Shown here one piece after another: positions 46,792 to 55,551 of a stretch of 64,000 nt of DNA. The stretch spans positions 2,599,501 to 2,663,500 of the forward strand of contig NZ_CP133091.1 in assembly GCF_030908385.1 (NCBI RefSeq), read 5' to 3'. Position numbers and translations under genes: made by a program. This stretch comes from Mangrovimonas sp. YM274 (GTDB taxonomy: Bacteria > Bacteroidota > Bacteroidia > Flavobacteriales > Flavobacteriaceae). How positions within the stretch are numbered: position 1 is the first letter of the stretch; each line of letters opens with the position of its first letter. The notes under the pieces were generated by a model, which made no database searches, was not told the DNA's origin, and saw only the letters and a program-made list of their open reading frames with translations.

Positions 46792-46928
46792 AGCATTTAA
46801 TATTATAGATGACAGCTCTTGTTTTGCTAATTGCAAGGCAAATACCAAATAGTTTTGTTAAGGTTTTGAATATTATTCTGATATTTTATAAGTATATTTC
46901 GCCTAAACCTATTAAGAGATTTGTTTAA

Positions 46929-48728
46929 ATGAACATTTTGGGGATCTCCGCCTACTACCACGATTCTGCTGCTGCAATTATTGTCAATGGTAATGTATTG
47001 TATGCCGCTCAAGAAGAACGCTTTTCAAGAATAAAAAACGATGCTGCATTTCCAGAGAATGCTATTAAATATTGTCTTGATGAATCTGGCATTGGTATCG
47101 ATGAAATAGACCTCATTGCCTTTTATGACAAGCCGTTTTTAAAATTTGAAAGACTTTTAGAAACCTATTATGCCTTTGCTCCAAAAGGATATAAATCGTT
47201 TGCTAAGGCCATGCCGTTATGGTTAAAAGAAAAATTGTTCACGAAACAAGTCATCCGGAAAAAGTTAAAAGAGCTAGGTCAATCAAAAACCAAAAAAATT
47301 GAGATCAATTTTCCTGAACACCACTTGTCTCATATTGCCAGTGCTTTCTACACTTCCCCTTTTAAAAAAGCTGCTTATTTAACGGTAGACGGTGTAGGCG
47401 AATGGGCTACAACATCTTATGGCATTGCTTGTGGAGAAAAAGGCATTCAAGTATTGGGTGAGCTACATTTTCCGGATTCGTTAGGATTGTTTTATTCTTC
47501 ATTCACCTATTTTTTAGGTTTTAAAGTTAATTCCGGAGAATATAAAATGATGGGACTGGCTCCTTACAGCAATCCAAAATCCGAAAAGGTAAAACAATAC
47601 ATCGATAAGATAAAAAACAACCTTGTAGACATAAAACCGGATGGATCCATTCAACTCAATAGAAATTGGTTTGAATTTCCCGTTGGACTGCGCATGGTAA
47701 ATCCAAAAAAATGGGAACCCCTTTTTGATATAAAAAAACGAGACCCAGAAGATCCACTGGAACAAGCGCATGCCGATTTGGCCCTTGCTGCTCAAAAAGT
47801 ACTGGAAGAAATACTCATCAAACTAATTACGTTTGTAAAGCATCAAACTGGAGAACCAAATTTGTGTATTGCTGGAGGCGTTGCTCTTAATTGTGTTGCC
47901 AATTCTGTTTTGTTTAATCAAGGACTTTTTGATGATATTTATATTCAACCTGCCGCAGGCGACTCCGGTGGAGCTATTGGCGCTGCATTGGCAACTTCAT
48001 ATATAAAACAAAGTCTGTCTTTTGAGGGTTTAAAACAACCTTTTAATACTTATTTAGGACCTCAATATTCTAATTTGGATATAGAAAAACTGCTACGAAA
48101 ACATCAATGCCAATATCTCTTTTTTGAAAAACAAGAAGAACTGATTCATACCGTAAGCCATCACATAGCGAACAAAAAAGTGGTGGGTTGGTTTCAAGGA
48201 AGAACCGAATTTGGCCCAAGGGCATTAGGGAACAGAAGTATTTTGGCAGATGCTACAGACCCCGAAATGCAATATAACTTGAACATGAAAATTAAATTCC
48301 GGGAAGGGTTTAGGCCTTTTGCTCCCGTAGTTTGTAAAGAAGACTATGACACCTATTTTGAAAAAGGAAAACACTCCTACTACATGTTATTTACCAGTAA
48401 AGTTAAAAACACATTAAGAAAACCTTTGCCGGATAATTTTGATGTTTTGGGTTTAGATGAAAAACGTCGCATTCCAAAATCCAAATTGCCCGCCATCACA
48501 CATATCGATTTTTCTGCCAGAGTTCAAGTGGTACAAAAAGAATTTAACCCCTTGTTATGGAATTTAATTCAATCTTATAAAAAGTATACCGGAATGGGAG
48601 TGCTTATAAACACCAGTTTTAATGTAAAAGATGAGCCCATCGTGAATACTCCTGAAGATGCCTATCTTTGTTTTATGAAATCAGGTATGGATGTCCTTGT
48701 TTTAGAAAACTATCTAATTGTAAAATAA
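46929..48728 (+). CDS. NodU/CmcH-type O-carbamoyltransferase
   Basis: A 599-residue enzyme. The N-terminal ASKHA-like domain (MNILGISAYYHDSAAAI, EERFSRIKND, NFPEHHLSHIASAFYTSPF) and the C-terminal YrdC-like carbamoyl-transfer domain (GWFQGRTEFGPRALGNRSIL, VLINTSFNVKDEPIV) are both complete. Such enzymes move carbamoyl from carbamoyl phosphate to a hydroxyl of a sugar or natural product through carbamoyl-AMP. The next gene starts at the base after its stop and is DUF5989, then SxtJ: the three-gene cassette known from the saxitoxin cluster (sxtI, sxtK, sxtJ) and many glycan loci. The acceptor here is unknown. Confidence 0.92.
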   Translation: MNILGISAYYHDSAAAIIVNGNVLYAAQEERFSRIKNDAAFPENAIKYCLDESGIGIDEIDLIAFYDKPFLKFERLLETYYAFAPKGYKSFAKAMPLWLKEKLFTKQVIRKKLKELGQSKTKKIEINFPEHHLSHIASAFYTSPFKKAAYLTVDGVGEWATTSYGIACGEKGIQVLGELHFPDSLGLFYSSFTYFLGFKVNSGEYKMMGLAPYSNPKSEKVKQYIDKIKNNLVDIKPDGSIQLNRNWFEFPVGLRMVNPKKWEPLFDIKKRDPEDPLEQAHADLALAAQKVLEEILIKLITFVKHQTGEPNLCIAGGVALNCVANSVLFNQGLFDDIYIQPAAGDSGGAIGAALATSYIKQSLSFEGLKQPFNTYLGPQYSNLDIEKLLRKHQCQYLFFEKQEELIHTVSHHIANKKVVGWFQGRTEFGPRALGNRSILADATDPEMQYNLNMKIKFREGFRPFAPVVCKEDYDTYFEKGKHSYYMLFTSKVKNTLRKPLPDNFDVLGLDEKRRIPKSKLPAITHIDFSARVQVVQKEFNPLLWNLIQSYKKYTGMGVLINTSFNVKDEPIVNTPEDAYLCFMKSGMDVLVLENYLIVK

Positions 48729-48878
48729 ATGGAATTTATTATTGAGTTTTTTCAGTTTTTAAAAGAAAGAAAAAAGTGGTGGTTGATACCCCTTATCATA
48801 ATTTTTGTGATTTTTGGGCTGCTTATTTTTTTAACCAATAGCACAGCACTCGCTCCGTTTATTTATTCTATCTTTTAA
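48729..48878 (+). CDS. DUF5989-family small membrane protein (SxtK-like)
   Basis: A 49-residue protein read directly from the sequence: MEFIIEFFQFLKERKKWWL, one membrane helix (IPLIIIFVIFGLLIFLT), and a short tail ending IYSIF. The start codon follows the carbamoyltransferase stop with no gap and the SxtJ-like gene starts 3 bases after its own stop, so all three are coupled. The pattern ERKKWWLIP before one helix is typical of DUF5989. It may anchor the soluble transferase to the membrane; this is inferred. Confidence 0.88.
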   Translation: MEFIIEFFQFLKERKKWWLIPLIIIFVIFGLLIFLTNSTALAPFIYSIF

Positions 48879-48881
48879 AAT

Positions 48882-49241
48882 ATGACTAAAGAAAAAGGAC
48901 AGGAAACCATAATTGTATTAGCTTTAGTTTGCCTTGTCGCCTTTGTGAAATTTGAAGCTCTTTGGCTAATTTATGTAGCATTAAGTTTTCTTGTTATTAG
49001 TTTGTTATCTAAAAGACTAACTATTGCCATAGGAGCTTTATGGCTTTCTTTTTCCCATTATTTTGGTTTGATAATGAACTATTTTATCATGTTCTTTATT
49101 TTCTATTGCATTCTAACTCCCATATCCTTTTTTCAAAAGTTGTTTGGCCATAACCAAATTTTAAAAAAGAATAGACGTGGCTCTTACTTCCATGCAAAAA
49201 ATCATTATTACTCCAATAACGATATTGAGAAACCTTGGTAA
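48882..49241 (+). CDS. SxtJ-family membrane protein
   Basis: A 119-residue membrane protein with three hydrophobic segments (about 10-25, 27-45, 60-85) and a polar tail. It fits SxtJ: short N-terminus, SKRLTIAIGALWLSFSHYFG, then YFIMFFIFYCILTPISF. It always travels with the carbamoyltransferase and DUF5989 in the loci I know. Likely a membrane component of the carbamoylation unit. Biochemical function unknown. The cassette has no clear terminator. Confidence 0.85.
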   Translation: MTKEKGQETIIVLALVCLVAFVKFEALWLIYVALSFLVISLLSKRLTIAIGALWLSFSHYFGLIMNYFIMFFIFYCILTPISFFQKLFGHNQILKKNRRGSYFHAKNHYYSNNDIEKPW

Positions 49242-49804
49242 TAATATTTAGTTGGTATTCTGATAGAAATTCCCTCTTTACCTTTTTTATAATTAAATCA
49301 ACTAACTGAAGCAATAGCGACTAAAGTATTTGTCAATTTGAACTGACAATTATATTCCTATTTCTATACGATCTACCAAGTTGATCTACATTATTCAATA
49401 GACGATAAGTTCTTATCATGTTCTCCTGTTTTAAGTTTATAATATCGAAAATATTCATCTGTGTTAGTAACAACCCATAAATCCATCTACAAAAGTTTTT
49501 AATAAAAAAATGCAGGTTTTGCTAGATAGTAAAAAATTTTAAACAATCGGTTGCTTAATACGATCTATTGCTTATATTTGTTAAATTAATAATATTGAGG
49601 ATTAATTTTTACTAAATCTTTATTTAAAAGCTATTTTAATTAAAACTTAAGAAATCGCTTAAATAAAATTTAATTAATCCGAAAGATTGGTTGAGATAGA
49701 CGATAACCTATTTACAACATTTTTAAACTATTTCAATATGGCTTGTAGTTCAGATATATTATAAGTTGATTAAAACGATACAACTAACCTTAAATTCTAA
49801 AATT
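49242..49804 (+). other. 563-base intergenic region with promoter and long leader
   Basis: No gene is supported here. It holds the promoter/operator at 49543-49580 and then about 220 bases of AT-rich leader before the CBM lipoprotein start. I saw no stable hairpin or known riboswitch in the leader. The first 300 bases show nothing identifiable. Confidence 0.6.
49543..49580 (+). promoter_or_regulatory. Promoter and LacI-type operator of the CBM lipoprotein
   Basis: TTG (49551-49553), 19-base spacer, TATATTTG (49573-49580): full Bacteroidota promoter. The operator-like CAATCGGTTGC (49544-49554) covers the TTG, so bound repressor would block RNA polymerase. The same 11-mer is at the susC promoter. 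Confidence 0.75.
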
Positions 49805-51334
49805 ATGCCAAAAACTCTAAAATTTATCAGTAAAATTTTTGCAATTTTTGCGATTATTTTTGCAACAAGTTGTTCAGACGATGATGATTTTTCCCCTGTC
49901 GTCATTGAAAGTATTACGTCTGATCATTTTTATCCTGGTGAAGATGTAATTCTGACGGGAAGAAACTTTGATGATGTTTTATTTACTTTTCTGGAAAACA
50001 ATCAGGTCCCTTTTCAATTGGAAGGTGATTCTATAATTTTCATGCTACCAGAATCATCTGCTATTGGAAACACGCTGCTTACTTTAGTAATGGCTGATGG
50101 TTACACAGTAACTGCCGATATAGAAGTTGTGGCTAGACCTTTTCCCATTATTCAGGCAGTATCCCCTAATATAGCAGAGGAAGGAGCTCAAGTTACCATT
50201 ACGGGAACATCTTTAAACAATCTAATATCGGTAACAATTGGAGAGGTAGAAGCTAGTGTGGTGTCGTCTACAGCTACAGAATTGATTGTTACGGTTCCTG
50301 CAGGTCTTGCACAAAATGTACCCACCGAACTTAAAGTGGTTACAAACGGTGGTGAAGCAGTACCTACTTTACCGTTTTATGTTGGTACAAATTTACTTTT
50401 GAATGGAGATTTAGAATTGGGTAGTGGTGATGATTTTAACAATTGGGGTAAATGGAATGGAGGTGACGGAATGACCGCCACAACCGCTTCCGGTGAAGCC
50501 TATTACGGCAGATCGTTACGTGCTGAGGCTGCCGGTGGAAACCCTTGGAATACTCAGTTTGTAAGCGATCCTGCTCCTACAGAAGTAGGTTCGGAATATA
50601 CTTTGTTTATGTATATCAAAGCCCAGCCGGGAACTCCTGGCGATGGTGGAAACATCAGATTTTCAACAAATCCAGACGCTCTTTACAGCGGTAATTATGA
50701 CATCACTGGTGAATGGCAACAAATTGAGTGGTCTTTTGTTGCAAATACAACGCAAACAAGAGCTGTTCTAGATTTAGGCGTTGTGGCAGGTGCCGTATAT
50801 TTTGTAGATAACATTACGTTAATTAAAACAGGGACACCACCGCCACCACCAATCAACACAAACGGTAGCTTTGAAGATTCCGATCTAGGAGCCGCAGACA
50901 ACATTGCAGGCTGGGGAGGCTTAAATGGAAACCTAGTAAGTGGTGAGATTACGGATGTCCATAGTCATGATGGCGATAAAAGTCTTAAATTAACCATTAA
51001 CGATATAGGAGCCAACCCTTGGGACATTCAACCTACTTCAAGCATGACTGTGGTAGATGGCGAAACCTACCATTTAAGCGTTTGGTTTAAAGGTAACGGA
51101 ATAACGAATATTAAAATTGCCATTGACCAAGGAGGTGATCCCGGATGGCTAGAATGGGCTGCACCTGAACAAGGATTTCTTGATAACGAATGGACTGAGA
51201 TTTCTTATGATTTTACTGCTGACACAACAAATAGCAGTGATGGTAACGCAAGATTCGCTATAAGTATGAGTTACTCAGGAAATGTTGGAGGAGTTATTTA
51301 TATAGATGATTTGGAAGTAACCCCTGCCCAATAA
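49805..51334 (+). CDS. Surface glycan-binding lipoprotein with IPT/TIG and two CBM4-like modules
   Basis: A 509-residue lipoprotein (FATSCSDDDD; acidic +2 to +5 residues suggest surface display). After the signal come two IPT/TIG-like Ig domains (VIESITSDHFYPGEDVILTG; IIQAVSPNIAEEGAQVTITG), then two carbohydrate-binding-like jelly rolls that begin NLLLNGDLELGSGDDFNNWG and NGSFEDSDLGAADNIAGWGG. It has no enzyme domain. It is the likely xylan-binding partner of SusC/SusD, although it is 2.2 kb from them on the other strand. The frame opens at a TTG (49766), but ATG 49805 fits the lipoprotein signal. Confidence 0.85.
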   Translation: MPKTLKFISKIFAIFAIIFATSCSDDDDFSPVVIESITSDHFYPGEDVILTGRNFDDVLFTFLENNQVPFQLEGDSIIFMLPESSAIGNTLLTLVMADGYTVTADIEVVARPFPIIQAVSPNIAEEGAQVTITGTSLNNLISVTIGEVEASVVSSTATELIVTVPAGLAQNVPTELKVVTNGGEAVPTLPFYVGTNLLLNGDLELGSGDDFNNWGKWNGGDGMTATTASGEAYYGRSLRAEAAGGNPWNTQFVSDPAPTEVGSEYTLFMYIKAQPGTPGDGGNIRFSTNPDALYSGNYDITGEWQQIEWSFVANTTQTRAVLDLGVVAGAVYFVDNITLIKTGTPPPPPINTNGSFEDSDLGAADNIAGWGGLNGNLVSGEITDVHSHDGDKSLKLTINDIGANPWDIQPTSSMTVVDGETYHLSVWFKGNGITNIKIAIDQGGDPGWLEWAAPEQGFLDNEWTEISYDFTADTTNSSDGNARFAISMSYSGNVGGVIYIDDLEVTPAQ

Positions 51335-51647
51335 CATTAGCCCCAATAAAATAACTAAGATATACAAAACCGTTTGTCAATGACAAACGGTTTTTTCTTT
51401 GACATACCGATAGATAAAAAATAATTTAAGGCGTTTTAAGGAGCTAAAACAATGTAGTCTTTACCGTTTATCGGTTCATGGATTTCATACGCTAAAATCT
51501 ATCTATAATTACGTTCAGAGCTAAAGTATAAACTTCATCTTCTGTCTACTTTATTCAATTTGACAGTCCATGACTGCTAGAATAAACTTTAGAACAAATC
51601 CGGACTAGAACTTGGGGAGTTAACTTTAAACAAAAAATACAAATCTT
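51335..51647. other. 313-base intergenic region
   Basis: It holds the terminator at 51366-51400. The remaining 250 bases are AT-rich and I see no gene or repeat in them. Confidence 0.6.
51366..51400 (+). terminator. Terminator of the CBM lipoprotein gene
   Basis: Arms AAAACCGTTTGTCA and TGACAAACGGTTTT, one-base loop, T-run. Confidence 0.9.
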
Positions 51648-53471
51648 TTACATTTCTAATCTAACCTCCTCTGGCTGTATGGCTTGAGTAGCATCTTCTA
51701 TTAATTCTTTCAAATTAGGCACCTCCAACCCTCTATTTCTAGCTTGCGCAAGTGTTTTTTTAGCTTGTTCCATTTGATTGGATTTTATATACGCAGTTGC
51801 CAATTCTTCCGCAGATTTACTACTATTTTCAAAATAATGATATCGATATAAATAGAAAACAGCTCTTTTGTAATCCCCTTTCTTCATACACATGTTTCCT
51901 GCCATTTGATAGACTGCTCCCTGCTCCGGATATTCAAAAATCAAAGATTGTGCAATGTCCAAACCTTTTTCATACTCTTCATCATGTTCATACATTTTAT
52001 ACGCAGTTGCCATGGCATGGTCCCATTTCATAATATCCATATTAATATCTTGTGCCATTTTTATTTCTGTGTATTTATTTTTCAAATCTTTATTAATAAT
52101 GGAATCCCTTTCCTCCGCAATTTGATTAATATTATAAGGCCACGATTGTTTAAGTTTCTCTATAACCATGATGCCTTGAATGGAATCAATTTGAGAAACA
52201 GGAATATCTTGTATGGCGTCTTCATATGCGATATAATTTTGCCAACCATCCAATAATTTAAGTTCTTTTATTTTATTGTAAAAAGCATCTGCCATTAAAA
52301 ACTGGCCTTTAATATTGGGATGTACGTGCTCTGTCATTAACTCGTCTCCTACAATTCCATTACTAGAATGTGTTTCAAAAACAGATTTCATATCTACCAA
52401 TGATGTGCTGTATTCGTGAGATAATCCTATAATCGATTCGTTTATTTTTTCAGGCGCCCTAAACCTTAAAAGATCCAATTCTTTAGCGAGATGTAAATAC
52501 TTTTTAGCGGAATCCCTATTTGTTTCCAAATAAAATGTACCCAAACTATAAGCGGCATGCGCATTATTTTGTGCTATTTTTTTAGCTAAGGGATTTTGTT
52601 CATTAACAGCTTCATTAAATTCCTCTATGTTGGGAATAGTGTCGCTGATGAAAGGAATAATATCCCTTTCGTTACTTACAAGGGTTGATAAAATTACGGG
52701 GATATCGTGCCTTTTGTATTTGGATAAAACCTTCTGCAAATTATTTCTATATTGCTCAACACCATCTAGGTATACTTTAGAATTAAACGGAATACGCTGC
52801 TCCTTAGCCATTACTTCCATTAAAGTTGTGGTTCTATTGGAGGGTTTTTGAGCACTTGAACTAGCAATTTTATAGTAAGCCTGTTCAAATAGTTGGAAAA
52901 AGCGCATCTCTTTTAACATGAGGTATGAGCGTACTATCGCGGGGTAGGAACCATAAGAAATTGAAGAACCTACTCCTAACGCCCCATAATACTCATTATG
53001 TCCTGCATAAATAATAACCAAGTCAGGCTTTTGTTCTATAATATCATCAGCTAAATCTAACAATGTGTATGAGTTCACCGCAGTCATTCCCGTATTTATA
53101 ACTTCTATATTTTTGTTGGGAAATGTTAGGGCCAATCGGTGTTTTAACATTCTAGGGAATGAACCTCCTTTATAAAATGGAAATCCTACCACGGTTGAGG
53201 CCCCTTGTACAAACACCCTAAATGTACTGTCCGTTTTAGTTTCTAGGAATAAATCGGATTGATTATCAGCTCGCAAGTCATTGTCTTTAAAGTACTTTCT
53301 TGCCATATGCTTATTCATCACCAAATAATCTGGCTTGTCTTCCATCGACACTCTATGGAATAGTTGATAATCTTCACCATAGCCGGCTATCCTCAATAGC
53401 ATTTCGATAATCAAAATGAAAATAACCGGTAAAAACACAGCAGTAAATTTAAAGATGGTCTTTTTTTTCAT
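51648..53471 (-). CDS. SGNH/GDSL hydrolase with C-terminal TPR repeats
   Basis: A 607-residue membrane-anchored protein: one N-terminal helix (FTAVFLPVIFILIIEMLLRI), an SGNH domain with VQGASTVVGFPF (nucleophile Ser), DLVIIYAGHNEYYG and EHVHPNIKG (His), and a C-terminal run of TPR-like helices (about residues 480-590). Proteins of this build are encoded with carbamoyltransferase/DUF5989/SxtJ cassettes in several phyla, as far as I recall, and here it is 2.4 kb from one. An esterase or acyltransferase acting on a glycan outside the membrane is likely. Substrate unknown. Confidence 0.8.
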   Translation of the reverse strand: MKKKTIFKFTAVFLPVIFILIIEMLLRIAGYGEDYQLFHRVSMEDKPDYLVMNKHMARKYFKDNDLRADNQSDLFLETKTDSTFRVFVQGASTVVGFPFYKGGSFPRMLKHRLALTFPNKNIEVINTGMTAVNSYTLLDLADDIIEQKPDLVIIYAGHNEYYGALGVGSSISYGSYPAIVRSYLMLKEMRFFQLFEQAYYKIASSSAQKPSNRTTTLMEVMAKEQRIPFNSKVYLDGVEQYRNNLQKVLSKYKRHDIPVILSTLVSNERDIIPFISDTIPNIEEFNEAVNEQNPLAKKIAQNNAHAAYSLGTFYLETNRDSAKKYLHLAKELDLLRFRAPEKINESIIGLSHEYSTSLVDMKSVFETHSSNGIVGDELMTEHVHPNIKGQFLMADAFYNKIKELKLLDGWQNYIAYEDAIQDIPVSQIDSIQGIMVIEKLKQSWPYNINQIAEERDSIINKDLKNKYTEIKMAQDINMDIMKWDHAMATAYKMYEHDEEYEKGLDIAQSLIFEYPEQGAVYQMAGNMCMKKGDYKRAVFYLYRYHYFENSSKSAEELATAYIKSNQMEQAKKTLAQARNRGLEVPNLKELIEDATQAIQPEEVRLEM

Positions 53472-53540
53472 AATCGATAAAAATATCTTAAAGCTTATTT
53501 TTTTGTGTTTGTAAACGCAATAATAAAAGTATATAAAAAA

Positions 53541-53583
53541 AACTGCCCATTGTTTTAGATTCTAAAACAGTAGACAGTTTTTT
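53541..53583 (-). terminator. Terminator of susC-susD
   Basis: Imperfect hairpin: AAAACTG...TGTTTTAGA and TAAAACAGTAGACAGTTTT with a few mismatches, A/T runs on both sides, 30 bases after the susD stop. Confidence 0.65.
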
Positions 53584-53612
53584 ACTTAAAACTAATTCAA
53601 AAATTTAATATT

Positions 53613-55544
53613 CTAATAGCCAGGATTCTGGTAAGCTGCTTTGTCTGCTTCAGACATATCCAAATTATCCAATTGACCTTGAGGTATTGGTCTTAAATAA
53701 TGATGAGGCTGAATACTTCTGGTTGTTACTGCTGGTTGGTGATCTGCAGCATCATTACCTCCAATTTCATAAGAGTCTGCCAATTCGTTCCATTTTTGAG
53801 TACGAACTAAATCATACCAACGTTGGCACTCTCCAAAATATTCTCGCGAACGCTCAGCTAAAATATAGTCTACATCAATAGTTGCAGGGGTTGCAGCCAT
53901 CATAGCAGAGCTATTATCTTCCATACGTTCTTGCTGCTCTCCATTATCAAATCTCCATTTTCCAGCACGTGCACGAATCACGTTTACCAAATCTCGTGCA
54001 GTATAACTTCCAGATGCCCCTTTAACAGCAGCTTCTGCAGCCACTAAGTACAGTTCTGAAAACTTTGCGATAGGAAAAGGACGGGTTAATGCGCCATTAG
54101 GAGACCCTAAACCACTGGTATGGTCGGTACGATAAGTTCCTAACTTCCACAAACCAGGATAAAATCTTCTGTTTATCTCATTTAAATTAATTACGTAATC
54201 TGATCTTCCAGGAATTTGTCCTCCTCCAATATTTCCGCCGTTAACACTATAATCAACAGAAGGATCATAATCATCCAAAAATGAAACAACGGGATCTCCA
54301 GGAGCTATTTCCATTCCATTAGCTGCTGTTATGGTTGGTGTTGTATCACCACCTTTATCCCAGTTACCTCTATAACTGGTTACAAAAGTACCGTCATAGC
54401 GAGAATCAAGTTCTTTTTCGGCAAACGTTTCTGTAAACACTTTAACAGGTGGTGCCATACGGGTCCACGGTCTTCCATAGCTTTGTGCCGCCTCACGTTG
54501 TACAGCCGAAACATCATCAACAGAAATAGTTGTATAGTTTGATGTTACCATCCAAACAGCTGTATTAGGACCACGACCATCCGTTGGTCCAGACCATCCT
54601 AAATCTGCGCCTCCATTATAAATTTGACTATCCTCAGTATGATCGGCATACAGCATCATTTCACTGTGACGATCATTAGAGGCAAGGTGAACATCATAAA
54701 AGTATTCCTGTAAAGAATAAGGACCAGGGTTATCGATTCCCTCAACTGCCATATCATAAGCTTCCTGAAAGTAATAGGAAGCACTGTTACCATCTGGATC
54801 TGTTCTAGATGTTTCAGGATACGTAGGAATTCCATTAGGATTCTCCAACCACCATCCATAAGTTAAATAGGCTTTAGCTAAATACAATCGAGCCGTATTT
54901 TTGGTTACCGCTCCTGTTACCCTTTGGTTATCAGGTAAATCATTAACAGCTATTATTAAGTCTGGGATAATTGCTTTTGTATAAACTTCGGCTACCGTAT
55001 TACGTACAGAAGTTCTAACTGCAGATTGATTAAACACCAATTCTCCTGACCCCAAATCCAATGGTACACCTCCATAAGTTTGCACCAACAAGAAATAGTA
55101 AAAAGCCCTAAAGAATCTAGCTTCGGCAATTAGAGAATTATCAAGGCCAACGGCTTCTGCATTCTCAATGATGCCGCTTGCTGTATTGATGGCAGGAAAA
55201 GCAGACGACCAAACTTGACCAACTATATAACCACTATCAGGAGTTAAACTACCTTGGCCTGCAAAATCCAAATCATAAAAGTTATTATTGGCACTCTGGG
55301 CAGGCACATATTCGTCTGTTCCTGTTTCTGCGGTACTCATAAAGTATGCAAACCCGTATATGGACCTTAAGTTTTCATACAAATAAGTCAACCCTCCTTG
55401 AACCCCCAATTCAGATTCAAAAAACTCAGGGGTAAATTTCCCTCTTGGCTCTTCTTCCAATATATCATTTGAACAAGAACCTAGCAATAATGCGAGAGAT
55501 AGCATTGCTACTGATATATATTTTATTTCAATCTTTCTCATCAT
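53613..55544 (-). CDS. SusD/RagB-family glycan-binding lipoprotein
   Basis: A 643-residue lipoprotein (LALLLGSCSND, Cys24) with the SusD fold: EEEPRGKFTPEFF, the TPR-like helices with ARFFRAFYYFLLVQTYGGVPL, and the C-terminal ILAERSREYFGECQRWYDLVR, which is diagnostic. It caps SusC and delivers oligosaccharides. It follows susC with a 7-base gap, the standard order. The neighbouring enzymes point to xylan or glucuronoxylan as ligand. Confidence 0.97.
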   Translation of the reverse strand: MMRKIEIKYISVAMLSLALLLGSCSNDILEEEPRGKFTPEFFESELGVQGGLTYLYENLRSIYGFAYFMSTAETGTDEYVPAQSANNNFYDLDFAGQGSLTPDSGYIVGQVWSSAFPAINTASGIIENAEAVGLDNSLIAEARFFRAFYYFLLVQTYGGVPLDLGSGELVFNQSAVRTSVRNTVAEVYTKAIIPDLIIAVNDLPDNQRVTGAVTKNTARLYLAKAYLTYGWWLENPNGIPTYPETSRTDPDGNSASYYFQEAYDMAVEGIDNPGPYSLQEYFYDVHLASNDRHSEMMLYADHTEDSQIYNGGADLGWSGPTDGRGPNTAVWMVTSNYTTISVDDVSAVQREAAQSYGRPWTRMAPPVKVFTETFAEKELDSRYDGTFVTSYRGNWDKGGDTTPTITAANGMEIAPGDPVVSFLDDYDPSVDYSVNGGNIGGGQIPGRSDYVINLNEINRRFYPGLWKLGTYRTDHTSGLGSPNGALTRPFPIAKFSELYLVAAEAAVKGASGSYTARDLVNVIRARAGKWRFDNGEQQERMEDNSSAMMAATPATIDVDYILAERSREYFGECQRWYDLVRTQKWNELADSYEIGGNDAADHQPAVTTRSIQPHHYLRPIPQGQLDNLDMSEADKAAYQNPGY

Positions 55545-55551
55545 AATTATT

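Noticed and set aside
49096-49314. 72-residue minus-strand frame over SxtJ
   Set aside because: It overlaps a gene supported by its cassette and has no recognisable features.
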